From positions 1 through 12,751 of the forward strand of contig JBMSHD010000067.1 of the NCBI GenBank assembly GCA_049416425.1: DNA of 12,751 bases, read 5' to 3'. Origin of the DNA: JBMSHD01 sp049416425. Lineage in GTDB: Bacteria > Pseudomonadota > Gammaproteobacteria > Francisellales > Francisellaceae. The notes beneath the pieces are model-generated. The model was not told where the DNA came from. It saw only the letters and a program-made list of their open reading frames with translations, and searched no databases. Below, piece by piece: positions 1 to 7,391 of this stretch. Positions within the stretch are counted from its first letter, which is position 1. Each line of letters begins with the position of its first letter. The translations under genes were made by a program, and so were the position numbers.

Positions 1-36
1 TCAATGGTTCAACGCCATTGTACAAGGTTTTCAATT

Positions 37-53
37 TTTTGGGGAGTTTTCAG
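37..53. repeat. Left copy of a 17-bp inverted repeat (partner at 12684-12700)
   Basis: The 17 bases TTTTGGGGAGTTTTCAG occur here on the plus strand and again, perfectly, as the reverse complement at 12684-12700. Beyond the 17 bases similarity falls off quickly, with only a few scattered matches on the outer side. The two copies sit near the two edges and point inward. I infer that they are ends or internal parts of a dispersed element lying partly outside the window. The 20 bases to the left (1-20) can form a 6-bp stem, CAATGG/CCATTG, around a 7-base loop. No transposase is visible inside the window. Confidence 0.5.
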
Positions 54-223
54 TTGTCTAATATATCAGCTATATAATCAGAGTAATCTTCAACATTGAG
101 TAGCACATAGAACATATCTCGACTTGAGAAATTATTTTTCATCTTAGGTAAACTATTACCATAAAAATTTTTATATTTTTTGTATTTATCAATACTCAAA
201 AAAATTTTTTCTTCATTAAACAT
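50..223 (-). CDS. Doubtful small ORF, 57 aa, unknown
   Basis: A short minus-strand frame runs from ATG at 223 to TGA at 50-52. It encodes a 57-residue peptide beginning MFNEEKIFLS and ending YSDYIADILDN, with a lysine- and asparagine-rich middle and an acidic tail. An in-frame stop lies 24 bases before the ATG, and no clear Shine-Dalgarno sequence precedes it. The DNA is much richer in A and T than the genes to the right, so an open frame of this length is weak evidence. Its stop codon lies inside the inverted repeat at 37-53. It could be a small unknown gene, the tail of a decayed gene, or chance. I recognise no domain. Confidence 0.2.
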   Translation of the reverse strand: MFNEEKIFLSIDKYKKYKNFYGNSLPKMKNNFSSRDMFYVLLNVEDYSDYIADILDN

Positions 224-433
224 TAAATTATTATATATCCCACTTTACAAGCTAAGGCCATGATTTCATAAATCTGAATGCAAGTCAATTCAAAATCTGA
301 AAAATAGGTGATTAGAATACTGATCCCTGTTATTCTTAGGATTGTTATGAGGCTAACTGAGTATTCTTAAATTGGCTATAGAGATCTAGCCTACTAAGGC
401 ATATGACTACGATGAGGATCCATTATAAAACGC
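224..433. other. AT-rich gene-free stretch after the kinase gene
   Basis: No reading frame worth calling is present on either strand. Two near-identical short stretches occur at 265-278 and 289-301 (TTCATAAATCTGAA and TTCAAAATCTGAA). A small dyad, GGCTA/TAGCC, lies at 374-378 and 387-391, just after the kinase stop on the minus strand. It is not followed by a run of T on that strand, so I do not call it a terminator. Together with the doubtful ORF at 50-223, this leaves the first 433 bases without a confident gene. Confidence 0.5.
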
Positions 434-1453
434 CTAACCAAAATCGCAACGAAACAGGCTTCCCTTTCCCGGTTCACTCTGAATGAAGAGCGAGGCTTTA
501 TGGCGAAGTAGCACATGTTTGACGATCGACAACCCAAGACCGGTTCCACCAGTTTGACGTGATCGCCCTTTATCGACTCGATAGAATCGCTCGGTAATAC
601 GGGGAATATGCTTATCGGCAATGCCAATTCCCTGATCCTGAACATAAAAATGTCTGCCGGTTTTATCCTTATACCAGCCGACCTCAATCTCACCACCATC
701 GGGAGAGTAGCGTACGGCATTGGTCAAGAGATTGGCAAAACAGCTCATCAGCTCTTTGTAATTTCCCTTGAGCTTCAACCCTTCTTCAATTTCGAGTCTA
801 AAGACATGTCGTCCATTGCTTAATCGCTCCATATCGGCGATAAGACGTGCCAGCATAACAGGGACATCAACCTCTTCAAGCTCTTCGTCTTTGAGTTTGT
901 GACTCTGCAGGCGAGACAATAACAAAAGCTCTTCCAGCAATGTTTCGAGCCTACTCATCTGATGATTCATCTGGTCAATATAAGGAGCCCAGTGCGGCAG
1001 TTGATCGACCACTTCCAGCTCCATCATCTCCAGATAACCCTGAATAACCGTCAACGGCGTGCGCATCTCATGAGAGACATTAGCCACAAAATCCTGACGC
1101 ATACGATCGACATGATGACGGTAAGAGATATCCTGCGCGATTAAAATCACATGCTCCCCATAGGGAATCAAAATCACCGACACCATCTGATCGGGATGCT
1201 TTGGCAGCGGCAACTCAACCGAGCTGACCTTGCCTTCACTCAAGTAATCGCTCAGTGCCGGGACATTGAAGACATTCGATATATGACTGCCGTGATCATC
1301 GGATTTTAAGCGTAGAAAGTGCTTAGCGGCATCATTAAACCACATCAGATTATTTCCAGCATCGACGATCAACACGGCATCGGTAATTCCACGGGCAAAC
1401 GTCTTGGCCCAAAACAGACCGACTTCAACTTCGCTGAAATTTGGAAAATTCAT
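434..1453 (-). CDS. phoR: PhoR-like sensor histidine kinase lacking membrane segments
   Basis: 339 aa. Family role: PhoR phosphorylates PhoB in response to phosphate limitation. Residues about 15-110 form a PAS domain. The dimerisation/phosphoacceptor helix follows, with His128 in VSHEMRTPLTV. The ATPase domain shows the N box (N241LLTNA), G1 (DQGIGIAD, 273-280), F box (ERFYRVD, 288-294) and G2 (GGTGLGL, 302-308). All catalytic boxes are intact. E. coli PhoR is 431 aa, with two N-terminal membrane helices before the PAS domain. Here they are absent: the protein starts just before the PAS, and an in-frame stop lies 9 bases upstream of the ATG. GAGAGG, 5 bases before the ATG, supports this start. 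No phoB or pstS lies nearby, so the partner must be encoded elsewhere. Assignment to the PhoR group is strong. Phosphate sensing is inferred, and a cytoplasmic signal is possible. Confidence 0.88.
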   Translation of the reverse strand: MNFPNFSEVEVGLFWAKTFARGITDAVLIVDAGNNLMWFNDAAKHFLRLKSDDHGSHISNVFNVPALSDYLSEGKVSSVELPLPKHPDQMVSVILIPYGEHVILIAQDISYRHHVDRMRQDFVANVSHEMRTPLTVIQGYLEMMELEVVDQLPHWAPYIDQMNHQMSRLETLLEELLLLSRLQSHKLKDEELEEVDVPVMLARLIADMERLSNGRHVFRLEIEEGLKLKGNYKELMSCFANLLTNAVRYSPDGGEIEVGWYKDKTGRHFYVQDQGIGIADKHIPRITERFYRVDKGRSRQTGGTGLGLSIVKHVLLRHKASLFIQSEPGKGSLFRCDFG

Positions 1454-1488
1454 ACGAGCCTCTCAATTTATCTCAATGTGATGTTTGA

Positions 1489-1518
1489 TTGGCAGTATAA
1501 CGAACTGGCAACTATACT
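1489..1518 (+). promoter_or_regulatory. Putative sigma-70 promoter for the GDSL lipoprotein gene
   Basis: TTGGCA at 1489-1494 and TATACT at 1513-1518 are separated by 18 bases. Each hexamer matches the sigma-70 consensus at five of six positions. The predicted start of transcription near 1525 leaves a leader of about 30 bases before the ATG at 1556. It overlaps the opposing candidate promoter for the kinase gene. This is read by eye only. Confidence 0.5.
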
Positions 1519-1521
1519 CAA
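1494..1521 (-). promoter_or_regulatory. Putative sigma-70 promoter for the PhoR-like kinase gene
   Basis: On the minus strand, TTGAGT (1516-1521) and TATACT (1494-1499) are separated by 16 bases. Transcription would start near 1487, giving a leader of about 34 bases to the ATG at 1453. The -10 of each promoter overlaps or abuts the -35 of the other, so RNA polymerase could probably occupy only one at a time. I see no convincing Pho box in the gap. Confidence 0.42.
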
Positions 1522-1555
1522 CCAAATGATGGTATTTTTATAATAAGTGAGTCAC

Positions 1556-2986
1556 ATGATAAAATCTCGACTAACGCTATTTGTCTCTATGTTGTTTATA
1601 GCCGGCTGCAACTCCAGCTCCACAGACAGTGATGTTATCCTAAGCTCCCCCACCGATCCGATAATGTATGCCGATAGCGGTAACACCACGACCAAATCAT
1701 TCACGGTAACACTTGACGCCAATAGCAATGCTATTATGAGCCTCGGTGCAACCAGCAGTTATAACGTTACCATCAGTGGACTTGAAGCCCCCTTTACAGT
1801 CAGCGAAAATAATTGCAGCAGTTTAACGACAACGGACAGCTGCAGCTTCCGCGTATCCTACAGTCCTACGGATAGCTCTCAGCAAAATATTTCTGATACC
1901 TTTAATGTTGCCGTGGTCGATCACGGCAGCGCTAATTATACGATAATGGGCAAAGCTGGATTAAATGTGGTGATATTCGGTGACAGTCTCTCGGATGGTG
2001 GCTACCAGGATAATCTGATTGCAACATCTGGATGGCCAACGATTCCGGATACCTCAACCCTAAAATCACCCACCTTTACCACGCCTATTGAAGGCGGCGG
2101 TGTCTGGGCGGGTTATCTTGATGATTACAGCGGCAGCACGATCAAAATCAACAATACTGATCCGGTAATCAGCAGCTCGACGACTTCTGGCAATCTTGAT
2201 GGCAGCAATTACGCCGCCGGTGGCGCGACCACCACCTGCACCGGAATAACGTCAAGCTCAAGTGGCACAGTCATCTATAGCCCACCACCGATAGGACCAC
2301 AACGCGCTGATGCCACAGCCTGCGCCGATAGCTCTATTCAAAATCACAATCAGATCGATAACTATCTAAACACCAATGGTGACAAGGCCAATGCCGATAG
2401 CATCTATATTATCTGGGGTGGTGCCAATAACCTCTTCAAAGGACAGGCTTTGGGAGAAGATGAGAGTCAGCTGCAGCAGACGATGATCGATGCGGCAAAA
2501 GACATCGCCTATGATGTTGATTATCTCTACGACAAAGGCGGGCGTAAATTTATCGTTCTCAATCTGCCGAATATCGGAGCGACTCCAAGCGTCACCGAAG
2601 ACGGCGGCAGTCCTGATAGCGACAGTGCACTTGCGGCCACAGCTCTATCAGAGCTCTACAACAGCACGTTAATCACAGAACTCGACAGCTTGTCTGCAAG
2701 CTTAGACGGTATAAATATCAAGCAGATCGACAGTTTCACTTTGCTGGACAGGATTATCAGCGATAAAAATTACTCGGTGTTGGGAGCCGACTTCGGTTTT
2801 GACAATACCACACAAATGGCCTGCACCTACAATGCCGATGATATGCCTTCGGCCATTAACTGTATTCCTGATGATGGCAAACTAAGTGGATACCTGTTTG
2901 AGGATGGGGTGCATCCTACCACAGAGATGCACGAGGCACTGGCTTATACGATTTTTAAGGAGATTGAGCAATTGGAGCAAGATTAA
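1556..2986 (+). CDS. GDSL/SGNH-family esterase or lipase, secreted lipoprotein
   Basis: 476 aa from ATG 1556. A GTG at 1547 would add three residues, but it falls within the Shine-Dalgarno-like AAGTGAG, so the ATG is preferred. The N-terminus is a lipoprotein signal peptide with lipobox IAGC and lipidated Cys18, predicting a membrane-anchored exported protein. Residues about 40-135 form a beta-rich, Thr/Ser-rich Ig-like region like those in choice-of-anchor proteins. The hydrolase follows: block I GDSLSD (nucleophile Ser144), block II around G222 in NYAAGGATT, block III WGGANNLF (oxyanion Asn291), and block V DGVHP (Asp450, His453). Block III has Asn where GxND has Asp. The family cleaves ester bonds of lipids or acetylated sugars; the substrate is unknown. 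It ends only 20 bases from the convergent ABC gene, with no terminator visible. Confidence 0.85.
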   Translation: MIKSRLTLFVSMLFIAGCNSSSTDSDVILSSPTDPIMYADSGNTTTKSFTVTLDANSNAIMSLGATSSYNVTISGLEAPFTVSENNCSSLTTTDSCSFRVSYSPTDSSQQNISDTFNVAVVDHGSANYTIMGKAGLNVVIFGDSLSDGGYQDNLIATSGWPTIPDTSTLKSPTFTTPIEGGGVWAGYLDDYSGSTIKINNTDPVISSSTTSGNLDGSNYAAGGATTTCTGITSSSSGTVIYSPPPIGPQRADATACADSSIQNHNQIDNYLNTNGDKANADSIYIIWGGANNLFKGQALGEDESQLQQTMIDAAKDIAYDVDYLYDKGGRKFIVLNLPNIGATPSVTEDGGSPDSDSALAATALSELYNSTLITELDSLSASLDGINIKQIDSFTLLDRIISDKNYSVLGADFGFDNTTQMACTYNADDMPSAINCIPDDGKLSGYLFEDGVHPTTEMHEALAYTIFKEIEQLEQD

Positions 2987-3006
2987 TGGCTTTCGTTATT
3001 ATTCAA

Positions 3007-4347
3007 TCAGGCATTGGTCTCATCGAGACTCAATATACCGGTGTTGGCATCATATTCAATAATCTCGGCATATCGAGCCCATTCGATAAAGGTATCGAAT
3101 ACGCGTCTGGCCTCTTCATCGCTTAAATGATCCTCCAATTCGCTTAAAAATCGAGATTCAGGCGCCTTATGATTCGGGCGCTCTTTCAATATCTTAACCA
3201 CATGCCTGGCCAGTGGTATATGATTGACGAGAAGACGCGAGAACATAATCTTACGCGCCTCGATATCGGCGGCAATAAAATTCTTACCCAATTGCGTCAT
3301 GATGATATCGCCATCGGAGACATTGGCTAGATTCAGCACCGATAGCGTCTCGATAATCGGAAACAGATCATCGATATCAAGCCGTACATAATCGGCCAAA
3401 TCGGGGAGATCGATGGAACCTCTTTGCTGCAAATCATCCATCTCAGTTAGAAGTCCGGCTAATTCTGACACTTCGGTATCCGGCAATCGATAGCCAATAC
3501 TCAATACTTTACGCTTGTTCATACGCTCAGACAGCTCTCTGGTCTGGGCGGTTGTCATCATACGATAAACCTGGTCGATCAAGGCTTCAACGGCAATATC
3601 CTGAGAGTTTCGAGGATGTGGTAGCTCAACCATAAGCTCACCGCGTATAAAGCCGGGATTGGAGCCAAAGATGATGATTCGATCGGCGGTTAATACCGCC
3701 TCTTCAATATTATGAGTGACATAGAGTATGCCCTTCATGTCCTCATTCTTCTGCCATAACTCCAGAAGATCTTCTCTAAGGTTCTCCGCTGTTAATACAT
3801 CCAATGCCGAGAAAGGCTCATCCATCAATAACAGATCCGGTCGCAAAACCAGTGCCCGGGCAAAACCAACCCGCTGGCGCATTCCACCCGATAACTCCTT
3901 AGGATAGGCATTTTCAAAACCATCGAGACCGATCATGTCAATGGCCTTCAGTGCCTGGGCTCTTCGCTGTTTTGCTGAGATTTTTCTGGCCTCAAGACCT
4001 AACTCCACATTTTGCAACACCGTCAGCCATGGCATCAAGGCAAAACTCTGAAACACCATGGCGGCATCTGGCACCGGTCCTGATACCTTCTTGCCTCGAT
4101 AATGCACCTCACCGGCCGTCGGCGCCGTCAATCCAGCAATAATGCGAAGCAGCGTGGATTTTCCTGATCCCGATTTTCCCAATAGCGCGACAATTTCGCC
4201 CTCCTGCATGCTGAAGTTGACATCCTCCAGTACCACCAGCTCCTGTTTATCGAGTTTGGAAAAGGATTTTTTAACATGCTTGACTTCAAATATACGGGGC
4301 TCATTTTGAACATTGCCCCCCTTTTGATTTAGATTTTTTGTTGTCAT
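3007..4347 (-). CDS. ABC transporter ATP-binding protein, nitrate/sulfonate/taurine type, with AAA-associated C-terminal domain
   Basis: 446 aa from ATG 4347. A GTG at 4356 abuts the permease stop and would add three residues, but AGGTGA overlaps it and is well placed for the ATG. It powers import by the permease encoded just upstream. Residues about 20-240 are the nucleotide-binding domain: Walker A GKSGSGKST (57-65), Q-loop Gln100, signature LSGGMRQ (152-158), Walker B LLLMDE (172-177) and H-loop His212. Order and spacing match NitT/TauT-family ATPases. The remaining ~200 residues form a mainly helical extension resembling the AAA-associated C-terminal domain found on a subset of these ATPases; its role is not established, and regulation is a guess. 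No periplasmic binding protein gene is adjacent, so the substrate is unknown. Confidence 0.88.
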   Translation of the reverse strand: MTTKNLNQKGGNVQNEPRIFEVKHVKKSFSKLDKQELVVLEDVNFSMQEGEIVALLGKSGSGKSTLLRIIAGLTAPTAGEVHYRGKKVSGPVPDAAMVFQSFALMPWLTVLQNVELGLEARKISAKQRRAQALKAIDMIGLDGFENAYPKELSGGMRQRVGFARALVLRPDLLLMDEPFSALDVLTAENLREDLLELWQKNEDMKGILYVTHNIEEAVLTADRIIIFGSNPGFIRGELMVELPHPRNSQDIAVEALIDQVYRMMTTAQTRELSERMNKRKVLSIGYRLPDTEVSELAGLLTEMDDLQQRGSIDLPDLADYVRLDIDDLFPIIETLSVLNLANVSDGDIIMTQLGKNFIAADIEARKIMFSRLLVNHIPLARHVVKILKERPNHKAPESRFLSELEDHLSDEEARRVFDTFIEWARYAEIIEYDANTGILSLDETNA

Positions 4348-4356
4348 CTCATTCAC

Positions 4357-6159
4357 CTACAGGTTCATGCTGAAACGTTTTTCAGCGTAAATGTACAAAC
4401 GGCGCCAGAATAGCTTATTGGTTAACACCACTAAAAAACACATCACAATCACACCCAATGCGATATTTGCCGTGTGATCGCCAGGGGTATTGTACTGCTC
4501 AGAAATATAGGCGCCAATCCCGGTTGCCGTAATCACCGAATGGCTACCCCAATTGATATACTCCGAGACAATACTGGCATTCCAGGCGCCACCGGCGGCA
4601 GTAATGGCACCGGTAACATAAAACGGCATAATCGATGGAATAAGGTATTTAAACCACTTTATTCTGCCTCGAAGCTGCATATTTTTTGCCGCCATTTTAA
4701 GCTCATAGGGAATCGATGAGGCTCCGGCAATAACATTAAATAGGATATACCACTGCGTTCCCAATGCCATTAACACGGTACACCAGATATTGAAATTCAG
4801 GTCAAAGGCAATGACTAAAGTGCCAAATAAACCATAGAGCACATTCACCGGGAAAGCCGCCAAAATCTGTGCATAGGGCTGAATTTTTTCTGCCACTTTC
4901 GGGCGCATGCCAATCCAGATGCCAATCGGCACCCAGATAAGCGAGGTAATAACGATAAGCGCCAGCACACGAGCCGCTGTAGCCAGTCCATAACCAAAAA
5001 CCGTTAGCGTCTCCATCATGCCAATCGGATTTTGAGGATTGTTATAGATAAAGCGCCAGGCCAGATAGATAAAAGCAACAATGCTTAAAACAACACAAAC
5101 CTGCCAGATAATCTGCTGCCATTTCTGTTGCCTTTGCTGCAATTTATGCGTCTGTTGATCATAATTTTTATCGAGATTTTTCTTCAAGACCGATAAATTA
5201 ACCAGCTTATTGGCATAGTCCGCACTCATCTGAGAGAAGGATTTCAGCACAGTAGAACGTTGCAGAAGTCGTAAAAACCATGAACTGACGCCGGTTTCTT
5301 GATTCATCTCGGTGACCACAAATTTCTCCGACCAGGCCACAATCGGTCTGAAGATCAGCTGATCATACAAGATGATAACCACAAACATAACCAAAATCGC
5401 CGCTCCAACGGCCATAAAATTCTTATCGTTGTTGGCCTGATCAATAAAAGTACCAATACCCGGAAGATTAATCGCCACCGAATTATTTGCCGCGACATTG
5501 ACCACGATTGACTCCGAGGCCACAATCATAAACCAGCTGGCTGATAGCGACATCATCGTATTCCAGATCAATCCTGGCATAGCAAAAGGAACCTCCAGCT
5601 TCCAGAATCGCTGCCAACCGGAGAGCTGATACATCTGAGCGGCTTCCTTGAGCTCCTTGGGTACGGTTTTTAGTGACTGGTAAAAACTCAAGGTCATATT
5701 CCAGGCCTGAGCAGTAAAAAGCCCGAAGATAATGGCCGCCTGGGCTCCCCATAATGAATGGGGAAAAAGCATTAAAAAGCCGGTGATGGTGATAGCCAGA
5801 AAGCCCAATATTGGAATAGATTGAAAGACGTCGATAATCGGAATAATTACATTCTCGGCACGTCGGCTTTTCGCTGCCCAGGCACCGACGACCAGTGAAA
5901 AGACAAACGAGAAAAACAACGCGATAAACATGCGTGTGGTGGTATCAAGCGCATAGATCGGCAAACGCCACAAACTCATCGAAATCGTGCGATACTGCGC
6001 CAATGACTCCGTACTTTGATAGTTGATTGAACCACCAAGATTGCTGATAACCCAAGCAAGCGCAAAAACCAGCGACAGCACAAAAAACAAGGCAAAAAGA
6101 TCCCATTTTCCGGGCAGAAGCCTTGTGGCAGGCGTATTATAAAAGACTTTTTTCAACAT
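4357..6159 (-). CDS. ABC transporter permease with two fused transmembrane domains, NitT/TauT type
   Basis: 600 aa, first gene of the two-gene operon. It is an internal duplication: two binding-protein-dependent permease domains in one chain, so one polypeptide could supply both halves of the pore. Helices in residues about 20-275 are followed by a hydrophilic, Gln/Lys-rich linker (about 285-348, probably helical or coiled-coil), then a second helical set (about 350-585). Each half has an EAA loop that contacts the ATPase: ELKEAAQMYQLSG (169-181) and ELKMAAKNMQLRG (486-498). Most relatives have a single domain of about 250-280 aa. The stop directly abuts the ATPase gene. Only a weak ribosome-binding site precedes the ATG at 6159. 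The substrate is not deducible; nitrate, sulfonate or other small anions are what relatives carry. Confidence 0.88.
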   Translation of the reverse strand: MLKKVFYNTPATRLLPGKWDLFALFFVLSLVFALAWVISNLGGSINYQSTESLAQYRTISMSLWRLPIYALDTTTRMFIALFFSFVFSLVVGAWAAKSRRAENVIIPIIDVFQSIPILGFLAITITGFLMLFPHSLWGAQAAIIFGLFTAQAWNMTLSFYQSLKTVPKELKEAAQMYQLSGWQRFWKLEVPFAMPGLIWNTMMSLSASWFMIVASESIVVNVAANNSVAINLPGIGTFIDQANNDKNFMAVGAAILVMFVVIILYDQLIFRPIVAWSEKFVVTEMNQETGVSSWFLRLLQRSTVLKSFSQMSADYANKLVNLSVLKKNLDKNYDQQTHKLQQRQQKWQQIIWQVCVVLSIVAFIYLAWRFIYNNPQNPIGMMETLTVFGYGLATAARVLALIVITSLIWVPIGIWIGMRPKVAEKIQPYAQILAAFPVNVLYGLFGTLVIAFDLNFNIWCTVLMALGTQWYILFNVIAGASSIPYELKMAAKNMQLRGRIKWFKYLIPSIMPFYVTGAITAAGGAWNASIVSEYINWGSHSVITATGIGAYISEQYNTPGDHTANIALGVIVMCFLVVLTNKLFWRRLYIYAEKRFSMNL

Positions 6160-6211
6160 AATATTTCATCTTCGCTGGCTGTTTTAATCACTCAGTGACC
6201 TGAATTTTACT

Positions 6212-6252
6212 ATACATTCATAAAAAACCCAGTGTTTTTTAAATCAATGTAT
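6212..6252. repeat. Long imperfect inverted repeat (hairpin) in the divergent gap
   Basis: An inner perfect 8-bp stem (TAAAAAAC, 6221-6228, with the complementary bases 6234-6241) surrounds the 5-base loop CCAGT. An outer perfect 7-bp stem (ATACATT, 6212-6218, with AATGTAT, 6246-6252) closes the structure. The two are joined by one mismatch and a two-base bulge. It lies between the divergent ABC permease and DUF475 genes, so a simple intergenic terminator is not expected there. It could lie in the leader of the ABC operon mRNA, act as an attenuator, or be a protein-binding dyad. I found no strong promoter hexamers in this 175-base gap for either gene. Confidence 0.55.
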
Positions 6253-6334
6253 CAACAGCAAGCTTAAAACTTCCATGGCTATCGGTCGTTTTCATGATAG
6301 ACTATACCAAACTCAAGTAAAATAATTTTAAATT

Positions 6335-7351
6335 GTGACACAATTAAAACCCTTCTACAGTGCATTTTTCATCACGATCATCGGCATTGTTGCCGCCGTT
6401 TATCTGGAACCAACACACAAACTCTATGCACTGTATCTTGTCATTGTTTTGGCCTTGCTTGAGATATCATTAAGCTTTGATAATGCCGTGGTCAACGCCA
6501 AGGTTTTAGCCAGAATGCCACCGAAATGGCAACAGCTTTTTATCTGGATCGGCCTGCCCATCGCCGTGTTTGGCATGCGCCTTGTTTTCCCTATCTTTCT
6601 TGTGGATATGACAACGCCGCTGTCCTTTATGGAGGTTTTGCACCTTGCCATATCAAAGCCCGATGACTACCATTATGCCTTAATGCTCGGTTTTCCCACC
6701 ATCTGTGCCTTCGGTGGCGGTTTTCTGATCATGGTGTTTTTGAAATTTTTTGCCGCAGAAGAACATGAAACACAGTGGATAGCATGGCTTGAGAATAATA
6801 GAATCGTCTCCACATTGCGATCCTACCCGGGAGGCTATATCCTCTTGGCGCTTATCATCGGCATTATCGTTATCACCAATGCCAACCCCATCCATGGTGT
6901 CACCCTGGCGGTTGCCTTTCTAGCCGGACTTATGATTCATGAAGCGCTTGGCATACTCGATCATCTCTTCGGCGGCAATATGGCCAGTAATGTAGCCAAA
7001 AATGGACTCATGGGCTTTTTGTATCTGGAGGTGCTTGATGCCTCATTCAGCTTTGATGGTGTGATCGGCGCCTTTGCCATCACCACCAATATTTTTATGA
7101 TCATGATTGGGCTTGGCATTGGTGCCATGTATGTCCGATCATTGACCATCTTTTTTGTCCGTCACAACACCCTGGCAAAATTTCGCTATCTTGAACATGG
7201 CGCCCATTATGCCATCGGCTTTCTGGCCATTGTCATGTTTATCAAGATCTTCACTCACGTACCAGAATGGTTAACCGGTACCGTCGGTATTGGTTTAATC
7301 GTCATCGCCTTTATCCATTCTACTATCGCCAATGGCCGCGACAGGGGCTGA
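6335..7351 (+). CDS. DUF475/TerC-like integral membrane protein
   Basis: 338 aa, starting with GTG. No good Shine-Dalgarno is visible, so the exact start is uncertain. It is strongly hydrophobic, with about eight or nine predicted membrane helices. Two acidic intramembrane motifs stand out: E43 with SFDN (47-50) in the second helix, and E232, D235 and SFDG (239-242) in the second half. The pairing resembles the two acidic motifs of TerC/Alx proteins in the LysE-like superfamily. DUF475 proteins of about this length carry these motifs. Some TerC relatives export Mn2+ or are linked to metal and tellurite stress; whether this one moves a metal is inference. The aminotransferase gene begins 40 bases downstream on the same strand, so the two may share a transcript, although no functional link is obvious. 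Confidence 0.8.
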   Translation: MTQLKPFYSAFFITIIGIVAAVYLEPTHKLYALYLVIVLALLEISLSFDNAVVNAKVLARMPPKWQQLFIWIGLPIAVFGMRLVFPIFLVDMTTPLSFMEVLHLAISKPDDYHYALMLGFPTICAFGGGFLIMVFLKFFAAEEHETQWIAWLENNRIVSTLRSYPGGYILLALIIGIIVITNANPIHGVTLAVAFLAGLMIHEALGILDHLFGGNMASNVAKNGLMGFLYLEVLDASFSFDGVIGAFAITTNIFMIMIGLGIGAMYVRSLTIFFVRHNTLAKFRYLEHGAHYAIGFLAIVMFIKIFTHVPEWLTGTVGIGLIVIAFIHSTIANGRDRG

Positions 7352-7391
7352 CAAATTTCCTTTCATTCCATGTTATAAAGAGTATTTCACC

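Noticed and set aside
374..391. Possible terminator after the kinase gene
   Set aside because: The stem is only 5 bp and no T-run follows on the minus strand.
394..720. 108-codon minus-strand ORF overlapping the kinase gene
   Set aside because: It is a shadow in another frame of the kinase 3' end, whose catalytic boxes are all in the other frame.
1454..1555. Pho box in the divergent gap
   Set aside because: No recognisable tandem TGTCATA-like pair is present on either strand.
7332..7391. Upstream start extending the aminotransferase by 20 residues
   Set aside because: It would overlap the DUF475 gene and lacks a ribosome-binding site. The ATG at 7392 has AAAGAG before it.
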